A stretch of 64,000 nt of DNA from assembly GCF_000016345.1 (NCBI RefSeq), contig NC_009379.1, positions 1,798,001 through 1,862,000 of the forward strand. The letters run 5' to 3'. The notes below the pieces were generated by a model that was given only the letters and a program-made list of their open reading frames with translations, was not told the DNA's origin and did not search any database. Each line of letters opens with the position of its first letter. Position 1 is the stretch's first letter. This document shows positions 8,292 to 18,355 of the stretch, piece after piece. The position numbers and the translations under genes are program-made. Source of the DNA: Polynucleobacter asymbioticus QLW-P1DMWA-1 (GTDB lineage: Bacteria > Pseudomonadota > Gammaproteobacteria > Burkholderiales > Burkholderiaceae).

Positions 8292-9491
8292 TTAAGCGTA
8301 ACGGCGTAACCTTAAAGAGAATTCACGTAAGCTCGTAAGGCCGCTATCTTCTGCACGCTGACACCAGGAATGTAATTGAGATACAAGTTGCTCGCCTGTC
8401 GCATTAGAACGACCCCAAATCGCTTGCAGATCACGGCGCATTTCAATCATTTTGCGTAACTGTGCATTTGTTGCCATCAACTCTTCTAGCTTCGTCTTCT
8501 CATCAACAGTTAAATGCGCTTCATCCTTGCCAAGCCAAGTGCGAGCGTCCTTTAGATGGGTCGCCAACACTTGCATGTGCTGTACCTCGTTATTAAAAAA
8601 GCTGCGCAGTGTTTTGCTGTAGCGCGCCATAATTTCATAACGGTTTGCGATGATGGCTTCGAGTGTTCCTTGATCCGCAGGACGCAAGTCACTAAGTACT
8701 GGCTTAGGTGAAGTCTTCTTCACTTTGGCCAAGCCCACGGCACTCATTATCTGAATGTACATCCAGCCAATATCAAACTCATACCACTTGCTAGAAAGCT
8801 TCGCACTGGTTGCAAAGGTGTGATGGTTGTTATGCAATTCTTCACCACCAATCAAAATACCCCAAGGAAAAATATTGGTGGACGCATCTTCACATTCGTA
8901 ATTGCGATAGCCTAGATAGTGACCGATACCATTAATAATTCCAGCAGCAGTAATTGGTATCCAGAGCATTTGCACTGCCCAGACTGTTAGGCCAATTGCG
9001 CCAAACAAGAACACATCAATGATGAGCATCAGCGCTACACCCTGCCATGAGAATTTAGAGTAGACGTTGTGCTCGACCCAGTCATCTGGTGTGCCGTGAC
9101 CAAATTTGTCTAAGGTTTCTTGATTGTGGGATTCTTTTTTGTAAAGCTCAGCTCCACGAGACAACACTGTTCCAATACCTAAAATTTGTGGGCTATGCGG
9201 ATCATCTACCGTCTCGCATTTGGCGTGGTGCTTACGATGAATGGCTGCCCATTGTTTAGTAACCATGCCGGTTGTCAGCCAGAGCCAAAACCGGAAAAAG
9301 TGGGACATGATCGGATGCAGATCTAGGGCACGGTGTGCTTGACAACGATGCAAGAAGATAGTCACGCCAGCAATCGTGATGTGCGTCACCACCAAGGTGA
9401 AGACTACGATTTGCCACCAAGCCCAGTTAAGGTAGCCGTTGGATAGCCAGTTAAGGAATAAATCAAAACCTGAGACAGAAGCTGAGTTCAA
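8292..9491 (-). CDS. Membrane fatty acid desaturase (delta-9 acyl-CoA desaturase type)
   Basis: Integral membrane di-iron desaturase that introduces a double bond into acyl chains. The three histidine boxes are intact: HRCQAH at 48-53, HRKHH at 85-89 and HNNHH at 220-224, as in the stearoyl-CoA/acyl-CoA desaturase family. Hydrophobic segments lie at about 24-48, 64-78 and 151-186. The catalytic part ends near residue 260. The last 140 residues are charged and probably helical, an extension beyond the minimal fold that is common in betaproteobacterial members. It stands alone between the rpmG terminator and the RsmB-like gene. Confidence 0.87.
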   Translation of the reverse strand: MNSASVSGFDLFLNWLSNGYLNWAWWQIVVFTLVVTHITIAGVTIFLHRCQAHRALDLHPIMSHFFRFWLWLTTGMVTKQWAAIHRKHHAKCETVDDPHSPQILGIGTVLSRGAELYKKESHNQETLDKFGHGTPDDWVEHNVYSKFSWQGVALMLIIDVFLFGAIGLTVWAVQMLWIPITAAGIINGIGHYLGYRNYECEDASTNIFPWGILIGGEELHNNHHTFATSAKLSSKWYEFDIGWMYIQIMSAVGLAKVKKTSPKPVLSDLRPADQGTLEAIIANRYEIMARYSKTLRSFFNNEVQHMQVLATHLKDARTWLGKDEAHLTVDEKTKLEELMATNAQLRKMIEMRRDLQAIWGRSNATGEQLVSQLHSWCQRAEDSGLTSLREFSLRLRRYA

Positions 9492-9520
9492 AAAGGGTAT
9501 CCCTAGAAAGATCTAAAACC

Positions 9521-11080
9521 CTATTTTAGTTCTTTAACTACTTTCTTGCTTTTGACTTTTACCGACTTTTCGTCATCTTTATCGACAGTTAGGGCAGAAA
9601 CAGAGGCTTTTTTCTGAAAAACAGCCCCAAAGAAACCATCCGTCCCATGAATATGAGGCCACAATTGCCACCATGGATTATCAAGACTGCAGCCCAAAGG
9701 TAATTTATCCTTTGGAAACAATGGTTTAAGAACTTCTGCAGCAGGAACTGCCTCAAAATTGGGGTGCTTTTCCAGAAATGCTTCTGCAATTTGTTGATTT
9801 TCTTGGGGCAAAAGGCTGCAGGTTGCATAAACGAGGCGACCGCCGGGCTTTAATAAACGGCTGGCAGAGGACAAGATGTTCATTTGTTTCTCGTTTAGCT
9901 CTAAAACCCCTTCTGGAGTCTGACGCCACTTGAGATCCGGATTGCGCCGCAAAGTACCCATTCCACTACAAGGGGCATCAACCAAGACGCGATCGATCTT
10001 TCCTGCCAGACGCTTGATCTTGGAATCGTTTTCGCTATCAATCCATACAGGGTGTACGTTCGAAAGGCCGCTACGAGCCTGCCTAGGCTTCAAATTCGCC
10101 AAACGACGCTCTGATGTATCCAAGGCATAGAGACGTCCTGTGGAGCGCATCAAAGCCCCAATAGCCAAAGTCTTGCCACCGGCACCAGCGCAGAAATCTA
10201 CTACCATTTCTCCACGCTTTGGAGCGAGCAGATAGGCCAGGAGTTGGCTACCTTCGTCCTGAACCTCAAACATGCCCGCTTTAAAGCCAGCAGTATTTTG
10301 CAGGGCGGGCTTACCCATAATGCGTACACCATCTGGTGCATAAGGAGTGGGGATTGCTTGATAACGACCACCTAGTGCATTCATCTGCACAAGCAATTCT
10401 TCGCGAGTGGTTTTCATAGTGTTTGCACGCAAATCCAATAGGGCTGGATGCATTAATGCTTTGGCTAATTCTTCGCGAGTATCTTCGCCGGGATATTTAC
10501 CAAAAGCATCCCATAACCATTCTGGTAAGTTATTACGCACCAAGGGATTGAGGGCAGCAGGATCGACTGTTGCAAAACGTTGCAACCACTCGTACTCACC
10601 TGGCTTGAGAACGTGTGCTAAATCAGCAATCGCGCTTTCAGCCCGATTCGCAGACCCTAACCCACCTTCTGACAGAGCAGACAGCAAACCCAATAGGGCC
10701 AAGCGTCTGGCCTGTGAACCTTCACCACTCACAGCAAATTGTGAGAACTCATTTTTACGGCGAAGAATAGCAAAAGCACTCTCAGCGATTAAGGCGCGAT
10801 CACGATTACCGAGTTGTGGCTCAGCACGAAAATATCGACTGACTACGCGATCAGCTGGCTGCTCAAAACTGAGTAATTCTGGGAGTAATCGCTCCAAGTG
10901 AATTGCGTGCTGAGGCAAAGCTTTAGCATTCGAAAAATTCTTTTGACCTTCTGGGGCAATGATGTTGCCACTCGCATTACGACGCTCGGGACGACGTAAA
11001 GGATCTTTCGACTTTGTAGCGTAACTTTTATGTGGCGCCAATCGGCTACCTGATTTACGGGGAGGACGTTCTGCACTCAT
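9521..11080 (-). CDS. RsmB/NOP-family RNA (cytosine-5-)-methyltransferase
   Basis: SAM-dependent m5C RNA methyltransferase, probably acting on 16S rRNA. The SAM-binding loop is VDFCAGAGGKT (about 294-304). The two family cysteines are present: C371 in VDAPCSGMGT and the catalytic C421 in YATCSLLPQEN. An N-terminal NusB-like region covers about 60-200. The first 55 residues and the last 30 are basic and low in complexity, probably RNA-binding tails. The ATG overlaps the purN stop as ATGA, so the two genes are coupled. Many betaproteobacteria carry this gene beside purN in addition to a separate classical rsmB, so I do not assign the symbol. Confidence 0.85.
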   Translation of the reverse strand: MSAERPPRKSGSRLAPHKSYATKSKDPLRRPERRNASGNIIAPEGQKNFSNAKALPQHAIHLERLLPELLSFEQPADRVVSRYFRAEPQLGNRDRALIAESAFAILRRKNEFSQFAVSGEGSQARRLALLGLLSALSEGGLGSANRAESAIADLAHVLKPGEYEWLQRFATVDPAALNPLVRNNLPEWLWDAFGKYPGEDTREELAKALMHPALLDLRANTMKTTREELLVQMNALGGRYQAIPTPYAPDGVRIMGKPALQNTAGFKAGMFEVQDEGSQLLAYLLAPKRGEMVVDFCAGAGGKTLAIGALMRSTGRLYALDTSERRLANLKPRQARSGLSNVHPVWIDSENDSKIKRLAGKIDRVLVDAPCSGMGTLRRNPDLKWRQTPEGVLELNEKQMNILSSASRLLKPGGRLVYATCSLLPQENQQIAEAFLEKHPNFEAVPAAEVLKPLFPKDKLPLGCSLDNPWWQLWPHIHGTDGFFGAVFQKKASVSALTVDKDDEKSVKVKSKKVVKELK

Positions 11081-11706
11081 AATTTTATAAATTGCGACTC
11101 TGGGGGTTGTAACTTCACTTGATTACCTTCTATTCGCAATCGTCCATCAAGGAACCATTTTACGGCCCGCGGGTAAATCTGATGCTCAGCAGCCAAAACT
11201 CGAGCTGCCAAGGTATCGGCACTATCTCCATCAAGCACTGGTACACAGGCCTGACAGATGATTGGGCCCTCATCGACACCTTCTGTTACAAAGTGCACCG
11301 TAGCACCGTGCTCCTTCACTCCAGCCTCTAAAGCACGTTCGTGGGTATGTAAACCTGGAAAGGCTGGAAGCAAGGCAGGATGAATATTCATTAAACGCCC
11401 CTCAAAATGACGGATAAATCTGGGGGTCAAAATTCTCATAAAGCCCGCCAAAACAACCAAATCAGCCCCTAGAGCATCAATTTGCTCAATCAGGGCTGCA
11501 TCGAAGGACTCACGGCTTGCATGCTCTTTATGCTCGATTACATAGGCTGGAATGCCCTGTGAGCGAGCAAAATCAAGCCCCTTGGCCGCAGAGTGGTTGG
11601 CAATCACGCCAGCAAATTTGACGGGCCATTGCTCTTTTTGAGCAGTTTTAACGATCGCCTCGAAGTTGGATCCGCGGCCTGAGATTAAGGTAACGATTGA
11701 AAGCAT
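11077..11706 (-). CDS. purN: Phosphoribosylglycinamide formyltransferase
   Basis: Transfers a formyl group from 10-formyl-tetrahydrofolate to GAR, the third step of purine synthesis. The start MLSIVTLISGRGSNF (11706) matches the family N-terminus; the longer open frame upstream runs into antisense ribF and is rejected. The active-site region NIHPALLPAFPG holds the conserved Asn and His, and HFVTEGVDEGPII holds the conserved Asp. The product is 209 residues, normal for PurN. It is divergent from ribF with 39 bp between starts. Confidence 0.96.
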   Translation of the reverse strand: MLSIVTLISGRGSNFEAIVKTAQKEQWPVKFAGVIANHSAAKGLDFARSQGIPAYVIEHKEHASRESFDAALIEQIDALGADLVVLAGFMRILTPRFIRHFEGRLMNIHPALLPAFPGLHTHERALEAGVKEHGATVHFVTEGVDEGPIICQACVPVLDGDSADTLAARVLAAEHQIYPRAVKWFLDGRLRIEGNQVKLQPPESQFIKL

Positions 11707-11745
11707 GCCCACAATATAATTGATGGCTACCCTGAAAGCGATTTT

Positions 11746-12696
11746 GTGAACGTATTCCGTGGCCCCACCCAGTTTTCTGCAGGACTTGCTTGTGCCCTTA
11801 CCATCGGCAACTTCGATGGCGTGCATAGGGGTCATCGCGCCCTATTAAAGCAATTAGTAGATGGCGCCACCGAGCGAGGCTTGGTAAGTTGCGTCATGAC
11901 GTTTGAGCCTCACCCAAAAGAATTCTTTTCCCCTGAGCAGGCGCCCCCCAGAATTTTGAACTTACGCGATAAGTTAGCTGCTTTGGCAGAGCTAGGAATT
12001 GACCGCGTTGTTGTCGAACACTTTAATACTGCTTTTGCTCGCCTCTCACCTGAAGAGTTTGTTTCTGAAATTATTGTTAAACGACTCAATGCCAAATGGA
12101 TTTTGATTGGCGATGACTTTTGCTATGGTGCAAAACGCGCCGGTGATTTTGCAAGCTTAAAAGCTGCTGGGGAGAAGTATGGCTTTGAAGTTTCCAGCAT
12201 TCAAACCATACTCGAAAATGGCGAGCGTATTTCTAGTTCTGCACTACGTAATGCATTAGGCAGCGGTGATATGTTGCAAGCAGAAAAATTACTCGGACGA
12301 CCTTATAGTATTTCTGGTCACGTGATTCATGGTCAACAACTCGGTCGTCAATTAGGATTCCCCACTTTAAATCTTGCGGTTGCAAACCATCTTCATCATC
12401 GTAAACCGGCAACTACTGGCATCTTTACCGCTCAAGTATTGGGACTCTCAGATAAAGCCCTGCCAGCGGTTGCTAGCCTAGGTGTACGGCCAACAGTTGA
12501 AGACGAAGGACGCGTTCTTTTGGAAACCCATGTGTTTGATTATCAGCAAGATGTGTATGGAAAAATTATTACCGTCGAACTCTTAGAAAAGATTCGCGAC
12601 GAGGCCAAGTATGATGGTCTCGTCGCCCTTACCCAAGCTATTGCATCAGATGCAAAGCACGCCAGAAATTATTTCAAGAAAAAAGCTTATGTCTGA
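11746..12696 (+). CDS. ribF: Bifunctional riboflavin kinase / FAD synthetase
   Basis: Converts riboflavin to FMN and then FAD. The N-terminal nucleotidyltransferase domain contains [17 protein letters not shown] (HIGH-like). The C-terminal flavokinase domain begins near residue 185 with [13 protein letters not shown], then [11 protein letters not shown]. It uses a GTG start; the protein begins [10 protein letters not shown]. At 316 residues it has normal length. The stop overlaps the ileS start by 8 bp, giving the ribF-ileS-lspA order common in Proteobacteria. Confidence 0.96.
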   Translation: MNVFRGPTQFSAGLACALTIGNFDGVHRGHRALLKQLVDGATERGLVSCVMTFEPHPKEFFSPEQAPPRILNLRDKLAALAELGIDRVVVEHFNTAFARLSPEEFVSEIIVKRLNAKWILIGDDFCYGAKRAGDFASLKAAGEKYGFEVSSIQTILENGERISSSALRNALGSGDMLQAEKLLGRPYSISGHVIHGQQLGRQLGFPTLNLAVANHLHHRKPATTGIFTAQVLGLSDKALPAVASLGVRPTVEDEGRVLLETHVFDYQQDVYGKIITVELLEKIRDEAKYDGLVALTQAIASDAKHARNYFKKKAYV

Positions 12697-15550
12697 AAAA
12701 GAAAATACTTACCCCGTCAATTTACTAGATAGTTCATTTCCAATGCGGGGAGATTTGGCCAAGCGCGAACCCCAATGGGTAGCTCAGTGGCAAAAAAATA
12801 AACTGTATGAAAAGATTCGTGCTGCCCATGCCAATCAACCAAAGTTCATTCTGCATGATGGCCCTCCTTATGCCAACGGTGATATTCATATTGGTCATGC
12901 GGTAAATAAAATTCTGAAGGACATGATTGTCAAATCTCGTTGGTTAATGGGCTTTGACTCTGCTTATGTTCCAGGCTGGGATTGTCACGGAATGCCAATT
13001 GAGATTCAGATTGAAAAACAATTTGGTAAAAATTTGCCTACTGCCGAAGTGCAAGCTAAGGCACGTGCTTATGCCCAAGTACAGATTGATAAACAGAAAA
13101 AAGATTTTGAGCGTTTGGGGGTGTTGGGTGACTGGAATAACCCTTACTTGACCATGAACTTTCGCAATGAAGCCGATGAAATTCGGGCGCTAGGGAAAAT
13201 CTGGGAAAAGGGTTACGTCTTCCGCGGCCTAAAACCAGTTAACTGGTGTTTTGATTGCGGCTCAGCTCTGGCTGAGGCTGAAGTGGAGTATCAAGATAAA
13301 ACTGACCCTACCGTTGATGTCGGCTTTGCGTTTGATGAGGCGCAACGCCCACAACTTGCAAAAGCATTTGGGCTGAGCGAACTACCGAATAAGCCAGGTC
13401 AGATCGTTATTTGGACAACTACACCTTGGACTATTCCGGCTAACCAAGCGATGAACGTCCATCCAGAATTAATTTATGCATTGGTCGACGTTGGCGACAA
13501 GTTATTGATCCTGGCCAAAGACCGTGTTGAAACTTGCTTGCAAGACTATGGCCTCGAAGGAAAAATCATTGCTACATGTACGGGTAGTCAATTGGCTAAT
13601 ATTTCTTTTTGGCACCCTTTGGCATCATTACATGAGGGATACAAAAGACTCTCGCCAATCTATCCAGCCGAGTACGTCACCATCGATACCGGTACTGGCA
13701 TTGTTCACTCCGCACCAGCTTATGGCGAGGAAGACTTTAAATCTTGTAAAGCCAACAATCTTGCTGATAAAGATATTCTCAATCCAGTGATGGGTAACGG
13801 CGTCTATGCATCATGGCTCCCGCTCTTTGCCAATGAATACATTTGGAAGGCCAACCCAAAGATTGTTGAAGCAATGCGCGAAGCAGGCAGCCTCTTACGT
13901 GACAAGACGTATACCCACTCATACATGCATTGCTGGCGTCATAAGTCACCCATCATCTATCGTGCAACCTCCCAGTGGTTCGCCAGTATGGATAAAAAGC
14001 CAACAGATGGCAAAGCTAGCTTGCGAGAAACTGCATTAGCCGGAATTGAAAATACTGAGTTTTTCCCGGCATGGGGTAAACAACGCTTACACAGCATGAT
14101 TGCCAATCGTCCAGACTGGACTTTGTCCCGTCAACGTCAATGGGGTGTGCCGATGGCTTTCTTTGTACACAAAGAAACTGGTGATCCTCATCCACGCACA
14201 GTAGAACTTCTAGAAGAAATTGCCAAGCGGGTAGAAACCGGTGGCATTGAAGCATGGCAACAATTGGAAGTTGCTGAACTGCTTGGAGAAGAAGCATCTC
14301 AGTACGAAAAAAATCGTGACACTCTTGATGTGTGGTTTGATTCAGGCACAACGCATTGGCACGTGATTCGCGGCTCGCACCGTGATGAATTACTAACGGC
14401 TGAAGCTGAAACGCCGCAAGGACGTTTAGCCGACCTCTACCTCGAAGGATCAGATCAACACCGTGGCTGGTTTCATTCATCCCTCTTAACTGGCGCTATG
14501 TTGGATGGTAAGCCTCCTTACAAAGCTCTGCTTACCCATGGCTTTACCGTTGACGGTCAAGGTCGCAAGATGAGTAAGTCTGTTGGTAATGTGATCGCAC
14601 CCCAGCAAGTTGCAGATAAATTAGGGGCAGAAATTATTCGCCTCTGGGTTGCATCCACCGATTACTCTGGTGAAATGACAATTTCAGATGAAATTCTCAA
14701 ACGAGTTACTGAGAGCTATCGTCGCATTCGTAATACCTTGCGTTTCTTATTAGCCAACCTTTCTGACTTTGATCATGCTAAGCATGCAATGCCTGTTGAT
14801 CAATGGCTTGAAATTGACCGCTATGCACTTGCCTTAGCAAATCAATTACAAGAGGACGTTGAGGCCCATTACAAAGCTTATGAATTCCAGCCAGCAGTGG
14901 CACGCATGCTCTCATTCTGCTCTGAAGATTTAGGTGGCTTTTATTTAGACATCATCAAGGATCGTCTTTATACAAGCGCGCCTAATTCTCCTGATCGCCG
15001 AGCTGCACAAAATGCGCTATTTCACATTACTCGCAATCTCTTGAAGTGGTTATCCCCATTCCTCTCTTTTACTGCTGAAGAGGCCTGGAAGGACTTTCCA
15101 CACGGTTCAGACAACCAAGCGTCGGAATCTATCTTTATGGAAGAATTTGGTAGCTTCCCTGAAATTACTGACTCGCAAGAACTACTTGCCAAATGGAATC
15201 GTATTCGTGAAATTCGCTCTGAAGTTACTAAAGCAATTGAGGTAGAGCGTGAAGCTGGTAATGTGGGCTCATCCCTACAAGCTGAACTCACGATCAAAGT
15301 GGGTGATGTGGACTTTGCAATTCTTCACTCGCTAGAGAATGATTTACGCTTTGTAACCATTACCTCTAGCGCCTCTATTGAACTGAGTAATGCGGGCTTA
15401 GAAGTATTAGTGCGTGGTAGTCAATATAAGAAATGTGGGCGATGCTGGCATCACACCCCAGACGTGGGCGCAAATTCAGACCACCCTGAGTTATGTGGGC
15501 GCTGTATTAGCAATCTATTTGGCGACGGCGATCATCGCTTATTTGCATAA
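12689..15550 (+). CDS. ileS: Isoleucyl-tRNA synthetase
   Basis: Class Ia aminoacyl-tRNA synthetase charging tRNA-Ile. I start it at [20 protein letters not shown] (12689), overlapping the end of ribF, and reject the longer open frame. The HIGH motif is [15 protein letters not shown], the catalytic KMSKS is [10 protein letters not shown], and the editing domain lies between them. The C-terminus holds the zinc-binding pairs CGRCWHH and [10 protein letters not shown]. At 953 residues it is close to typical bacterial IleS, with bacterial-type (type 1) features. lspA follows after 16 bp. Confidence 0.98.
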   Translation: MSEKENTYPVNLLDSSFPMRGDLAKREPQWVAQWQKNKLYEKIRAAHANQPKFILHDGPPYANGDIHIGHAVNKILKDMIVKSRWLMGFDSAYVPGWDCHGMPIEIQIEKQFGKNLPTAEVQAKARAYAQVQIDKQKKDFERLGVLGDWNNPYLTMNFRNEADEIRALGKIWEKGYVFRGLKPVNWCFDCGSALAEAEVEYQDKTDPTVDVGFAFDEAQRPQLAKAFGLSELPNKPGQIVIWTTTPWTIPANQAMNVHPELIYALVDVGDKLLILAKDRVETCLQDYGLEGKIIATCTGSQLANISFWHPLASLHEGYKRLSPIYPAEYVTIDTGTGIVHSAPAYGEEDFKSCKANNLADKDILNPVMGNGVYASWLPLFANEYIWKANPKIVEAMREAGSLLRDKTYTHSYMHCWRHKSPIIYRATSQWFASMDKKPTDGKASLRETALAGIENTEFFPAWGKQRLHSMIANRPDWTLSRQRQWGVPMAFFVHKETGDPHPRTVELLEEIAKRVETGGIEAWQQLEVAELLGEEASQYEKNRDTLDVWFDSGTTHWHVIRGSHRDELLTAEAETPQGRLADLYLEGSDQHRGWFHSSLLTGAMLDGKPPYKALLTHGFTVDGQGRKMSKSVGNVIAPQQVADKLGAEIIRLWVASTDYSGEMTISDEILKRVTESYRRIRNTLRFLLANLSDFDHAKHAMPVDQWLEIDRYALALANQLQEDVEAHYKAYEFQPAVARMLSFCSEDLGGFYLDIIKDRLYTSAPNSPDRRAAQNALFHITRNLLKWLSPFLSFTAEEAWKDFPHGSDNQASESIFMEEFGSFPEITDSQELLAKWNRIREIRSEVTKAIEVEREAGNVGSSLQAELTIKVGDVDFAILHSLENDLRFVTITSSASIELSNAGLEVLVRGSQYKKCGRCWHHTPDVGANSDHPELCGRCISNLFGDGDHRLFA

Positions 15551-15566
15551 GCGAGATATTGACTAC

Positions 15567-16055
15567 ATGAGCATCTCATTTCTTCGCTGCCTAGCAATTG
15601 CCTCAATCACTCTACTGTTAGATCAGATGAGTAAGTGGCTTGCGCTTACCAATCTCCAAATGGGGGTTCCAGAACCCGTGTTCCCATTTTTAAATTGGTT
15701 GCTCCTCTTTAATCCTGGTGCTGCATTTTCATTTCTGGCGCAAGGCTCGGGTTGGCAGCGTTGGTTTTTTACTTTCCTTGGCGTGCTAGCGAGCATCTAC
15801 ATAGTGGTTATGCTTCGCAAGAATCAACAGGATGGCTTACTTTGCGTGGCTCTGAGCTTGATCCTAGGGGGTGCACTGGGCAATGTCTTAGATCGCTTGA
15901 TGTATGGCGCAGTTGTGGATTTTATTGATCTTCATTACGCCAATTGGCATTGGCCTGCATTCAATGTTGCTGATAGTGCCATTTGCATTGGGGCTGTACT
16001 CATTATTTTCGGCGAATTACATAAGTCATTTGGCAAATCTCCTCAATCCCATTAA
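15567..16055 (+). CDS. lspA: Lipoprotein signal peptidase (signal peptidase II)
   Basis: Inner-membrane aspartyl protease that removes the signal peptide from diacylglyceryl-modified prolipoproteins. There are four hydrophobic segments. The catalytic aspartates are visible as VVDFID (D118) and NVADSAI (D136), with the conserved GNVLDR ahead of them. The start at 15567 gives 162 residues, the usual length; the frame is open further upstream but only inside ileS. It follows ileS by 16 bp and precedes coaBC by 9 bp. Confidence 0.95.
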   Translation: MSISFLRCLAIASITLLLDQMSKWLALTNLQMGVPEPVFPFLNWLLLFNPGAAFSFLAQGSGWQRWFFTFLGVLASIYIVVMLRKNQQDGLLCVALSLILGGALGNVLDRLMYGAVVDFIDLHYANWHWPAFNVADSAICIGAVLIIFGELHKSFGKSPQSH

Positions 16056-16064
16056 GCTGGCGCC

Positions 16065-17276
16065 ATGCAATCACTTTTAAATAAGAAAATCGTTCTGGGT
16101 ATTTCTGGTGGAATTGCTGCTTACAAAGCACCAGAGCTTGCACGTCAATTAATGCAGGAAGGCGCAACAGTCCAAGTAGTCATGACTGAGGCTGCACAAC
16201 AATTTGTTACGCCGGTCACTATGCAAGCCCTCACAGGCAATCCTGTTTATTTGAGCCAATGGGATAGTACTGTTCCAAACAATATGGCGCACATCGAGTT
16301 ATCCCGTTCTGCGGATGCAATTCTGGTTGCGCCCGCAAGCGCTGATCTCATCGCTAAACTTTCTCTAGGCTTAGCAGATGATTTATTGAGCACACTCTGT
16401 CTTGCTAGAGATTGTCCACTGCTAGTGACACCTGCAATGAATAAACAGATGTGGGAGCATGCCGCCACACAAAGAAGTGTACAAAGACTCTCGGAAGATG
16501 GCGTCACCCTGCTGGGTCCCGCAAGCGGTTTTCAAGCTTGCGGTGAAACAGGGATGGGTCGCATGCTTGAGCCTTCTGAAATTACAGAGCAACTGATTGC
16601 CTTCTTCCAGAAAAAGTCGCTGGCCGGTAAAAAAGTCTTAATTACGGCAGGACCAACCTTCGAAGCCATCGATCCCGTCCGCGGTATTACTAACCACAGC
16701 TCAGGCAAGATGGGCTTTGCAATCGCTAGGGCTGCTGTTGAAGCTGGCGCTCACGTACATTTAATTGCAGGGCCATGTGATCTAGATACACCGCTCCAAG
16801 CTACCGGACAAATTACCCGAACCAACGTCATTAGCGCTAAAGAAATGCATGCTGCAACTTTAAGCTTAACTGACTACGATCTATTTTTTGCAGTCGCTGC
16901 AGTAGCTGATTGGGGCATTGCAAAACCATCCAAAGAAAAAATTAAGCGCCAAGGTAAAGAGGCGCCGAACTTGGAATTTATTGCAAACCCAGACATTCTG
17001 TTCGACGTTGCCAAGTCCGTAAAAACCAAAGCCGGCAAACCCCACCCATATTGCATTGGCTTTGCCGCTGAATCCACTAATCTAGAAAAACATGCTGACG
17101 AAAAACGCAAGCGCAAAGGCATCCCGATGATTGTCGGCAATATAGGCCCAGAAACCTTTGGTAGTGACTTAAATCAGTTACTTGTGATCGACGCCAATGG
17201 TAGTAAAAAAATCGCTAAAGCTGAAAAGCTGCAATTGGCTCGACAGCTCATACAGCTAGTAGCCAAGAAAATTTAA
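16065..17276 (+). CDS. coaBC: Bifunctional phosphopantothenoylcysteine synthetase / decarboxylase
   Basis: Catalyses two steps of coenzyme A synthesis: CTP-dependent ligation of cysteine to phosphopantothenate and decarboxylation of the product. The N-terminal flavin-dependent decarboxylase domain (about 1-185) shows GISGGIAAYK, PAMNKQMW and the active-site cysteine in QACGETGMGRM. The C-terminal synthetase domain begins at KKVLITAGPTFEAIDPVRGITNHSSG and contains the KRKRKGIPMIVGN region expected to bind CTP. At 403 residues it has normal length. panB, acting earlier in the same pathway, is at 38.6 kb. Confidence 0.97.
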   Translation: MQSLLNKKIVLGISGGIAAYKAPELARQLMQEGATVQVVMTEAAQQFVTPVTMQALTGNPVYLSQWDSTVPNNMAHIELSRSADAILVAPASADLIAKLSLGLADDLLSTLCLARDCPLLVTPAMNKQMWEHAATQRSVQRLSEDGVTLLGPASGFQACGETGMGRMLEPSEITEQLIAFFQKKSLAGKKVLITAGPTFEAIDPVRGITNHSSGKMGFAIARAAVEAGAHVHLIAGPCDLDTPLQATGQITRTNVISAKEMHAATLSLTDYDLFFAVAAVADWGIAKPSKEKIKRQGKEAPNLEFIANPDILFDVAKSVKTKAGKPHPYCIGFAAESTNLEKHADEKRKRKGIPMIVGNIGPETFGSDLNQLLVIDANGSKKIAKAEKLQLARQLIQLVAKKI

Positions 17277-17318
17277 ACCCTCACTACTTTTTTCTCATTA
17301 TTCGTTTTAGGAAATCTC

Positions 17319-17768
17319 ATGCAATCTCTTCAGGTCAAAATTCTCGATGAACGCATGCGCGATCAATTGCCAAGCTATGGCACGCCTGGTAGCGCTGGTT
17401 TAGATTTACGTGCCTGTATTGATGAGGCTATTGAGATTGTGCCGGGCCAAACAGTCTTAGTACCAACTGGTCTGGCTATTTATGTAGAAGACCCACGTTA
17501 TGCAGCTTTCATTCTACCGAGATCAGGTCTTGGACATAAACACGGCATTGTGTTGGGTAACTTAGTTGGATTAATTGATTCAGATTACCAAGGCCAACTG
17601 ATGGTGAGCACCTGGAATCGCGGGTCTAATCCATTTAAGCTCGAACCCATGGAGCGTCTTGCACAACTAGTAGTGATGCCAATTCAACAGGTAGAACTGA
17701 AGGTTGTAGAAGAATTTACAGAAAGCAGTCGTGGTGCAGGCGGCTTTGGTAGTACGGGTAGAACTTAA
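17319..17768 (+). CDS. dut: dUTP diphosphatase
   Basis: Hydrolyses dUTP to dUMP, preventing uracil misincorporation and supplying the precursor for dTMP. All five trimeric dUTPase motifs are present in order: [38 protein letters not shown] and [10 protein letters not shown]. At 149 residues it is standard. The gene lies 42 bp after coaBC, the common coaBC-dut neighbourhood. The exported deaminase starts 2 bp after its stop codon. Confidence 0.97.
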   Translation: MQSLQVKILDERMRDQLPSYGTPGSAGLDLRACIDEAIEIVPGQTVLVPTGLAIYVEDPRYAAFILPRSGLGHKHGIVLGNLVGLIDSDYQGQLMVSTWNRGSNPFKLEPMERLAQLVVMPIQQVELKVVEEFTESSRGAGGFGSTGRT

Positions 17769-17770
17769 TA

Positions 17771-18331
17771 ATGAACCGTCGGGGTGCATTAACCTGCCTA
17801 TGCGGCTTGAGCCTCGGACTATTAAGTCAAAGCGCTCTAGCGAAAACTGAACTTGCCTCAGTTCCCCTAGCGCAACATGAATTAGGTATGCGTGCAGCTA
17901 TCGCCATCGCTGCACAAAATGCGAGCTACCCATTTGGTGCAGCAATTACCAACTCCAAGAGTGGCAAAATTCTTGCACAAGGCGTAAACAAGACCTTTTC
18001 CAACCCAGTACTTCATGGTGAAATGGTTTGCATCAACCAATATGTCGCACAGCATGGTAATCAAGGCTGGGCTAATCTCATTTTGTATACAACTGGAGAG
18101 CCTTGCCCTATGTGTATGAGCGCCCTCATCTGGAGTGGCATAGGGGGCGTAGTTTACGGCAGTTCAGCCAACACCATTAAAAAGTCAGGCATTGATATCT
18201 TTACCTTTAGTGCCAAAGAAATCAATCAAGGAAACAACTTTAGCCAAACTCAATTACTGGGCGGCATCCTTGAAGCAGAGTGCGACTCTCTATTTGCCAA
18301 CCGGAAGATAACAACCCCTATTAATGCATAA
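17771..18331 (+). CDS. Exported zinc-dependent nucleoside/base deaminase
   Basis: Cytidine/guanine deaminase-superfamily protein of 186 residues with an N-terminal export signal. The signal is a twin Arg (MNRRGALT), a hydrophobic stretch and an AxA-like site SALA at about 21-24. The zinc ligands are H82 with proton-shuttle E84 (HGE), and C112/C115 in PCPMC. That arrangement fits the guanine deaminase/TadA-like branch more than cytidine deaminases. Substrate is not determined. The gene starts 2 bp after dut and ends at a terminator, so it is the last gene of the ribF-dut run. Most deaminases of this superfamily are cytoplasmic, so predicted export is unusual. Tat rather than Sec export is possible but the signal is not a textbook Tat motif. 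Confidence 0.8.
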   Translation: MNRRGALTCLCGLSLGLLSQSALAKTELASVPLAQHELGMRAAIAIAAQNASYPFGAAITNSKSGKILAQGVNKTFSNPVLHGEMVCINQYVAQHGNQGWANLILYTTGEPCPMCMSALIWSGIGGVVYGSSANTIKKSGIDIFTFSAKEINQGNNFSQTQLLGGILEAECDSLFANRKITTPINA

Positions 18332-18355
18332 ATCCACCCGAGGGTGGATTTTTTT
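18331..18355 (+). terminator. Intrinsic terminator after the deaminase gene
   Basis: A 9-bp perfect stem AATCCACCC / GGGTGGATT with a 2-base GA spacer is followed by TTTTT. It starts directly after the TAA of the deaminase gene and its T run covers the first bases of the convergent dctA stop codon. Confidence 0.9.

Noticed and set aside
15414-15566. Longer start for lspA that overlaps ileS
   Set aside because: The extension reads the zinc-finger end of ileS in another frame and does not resemble any LspA N-terminus.
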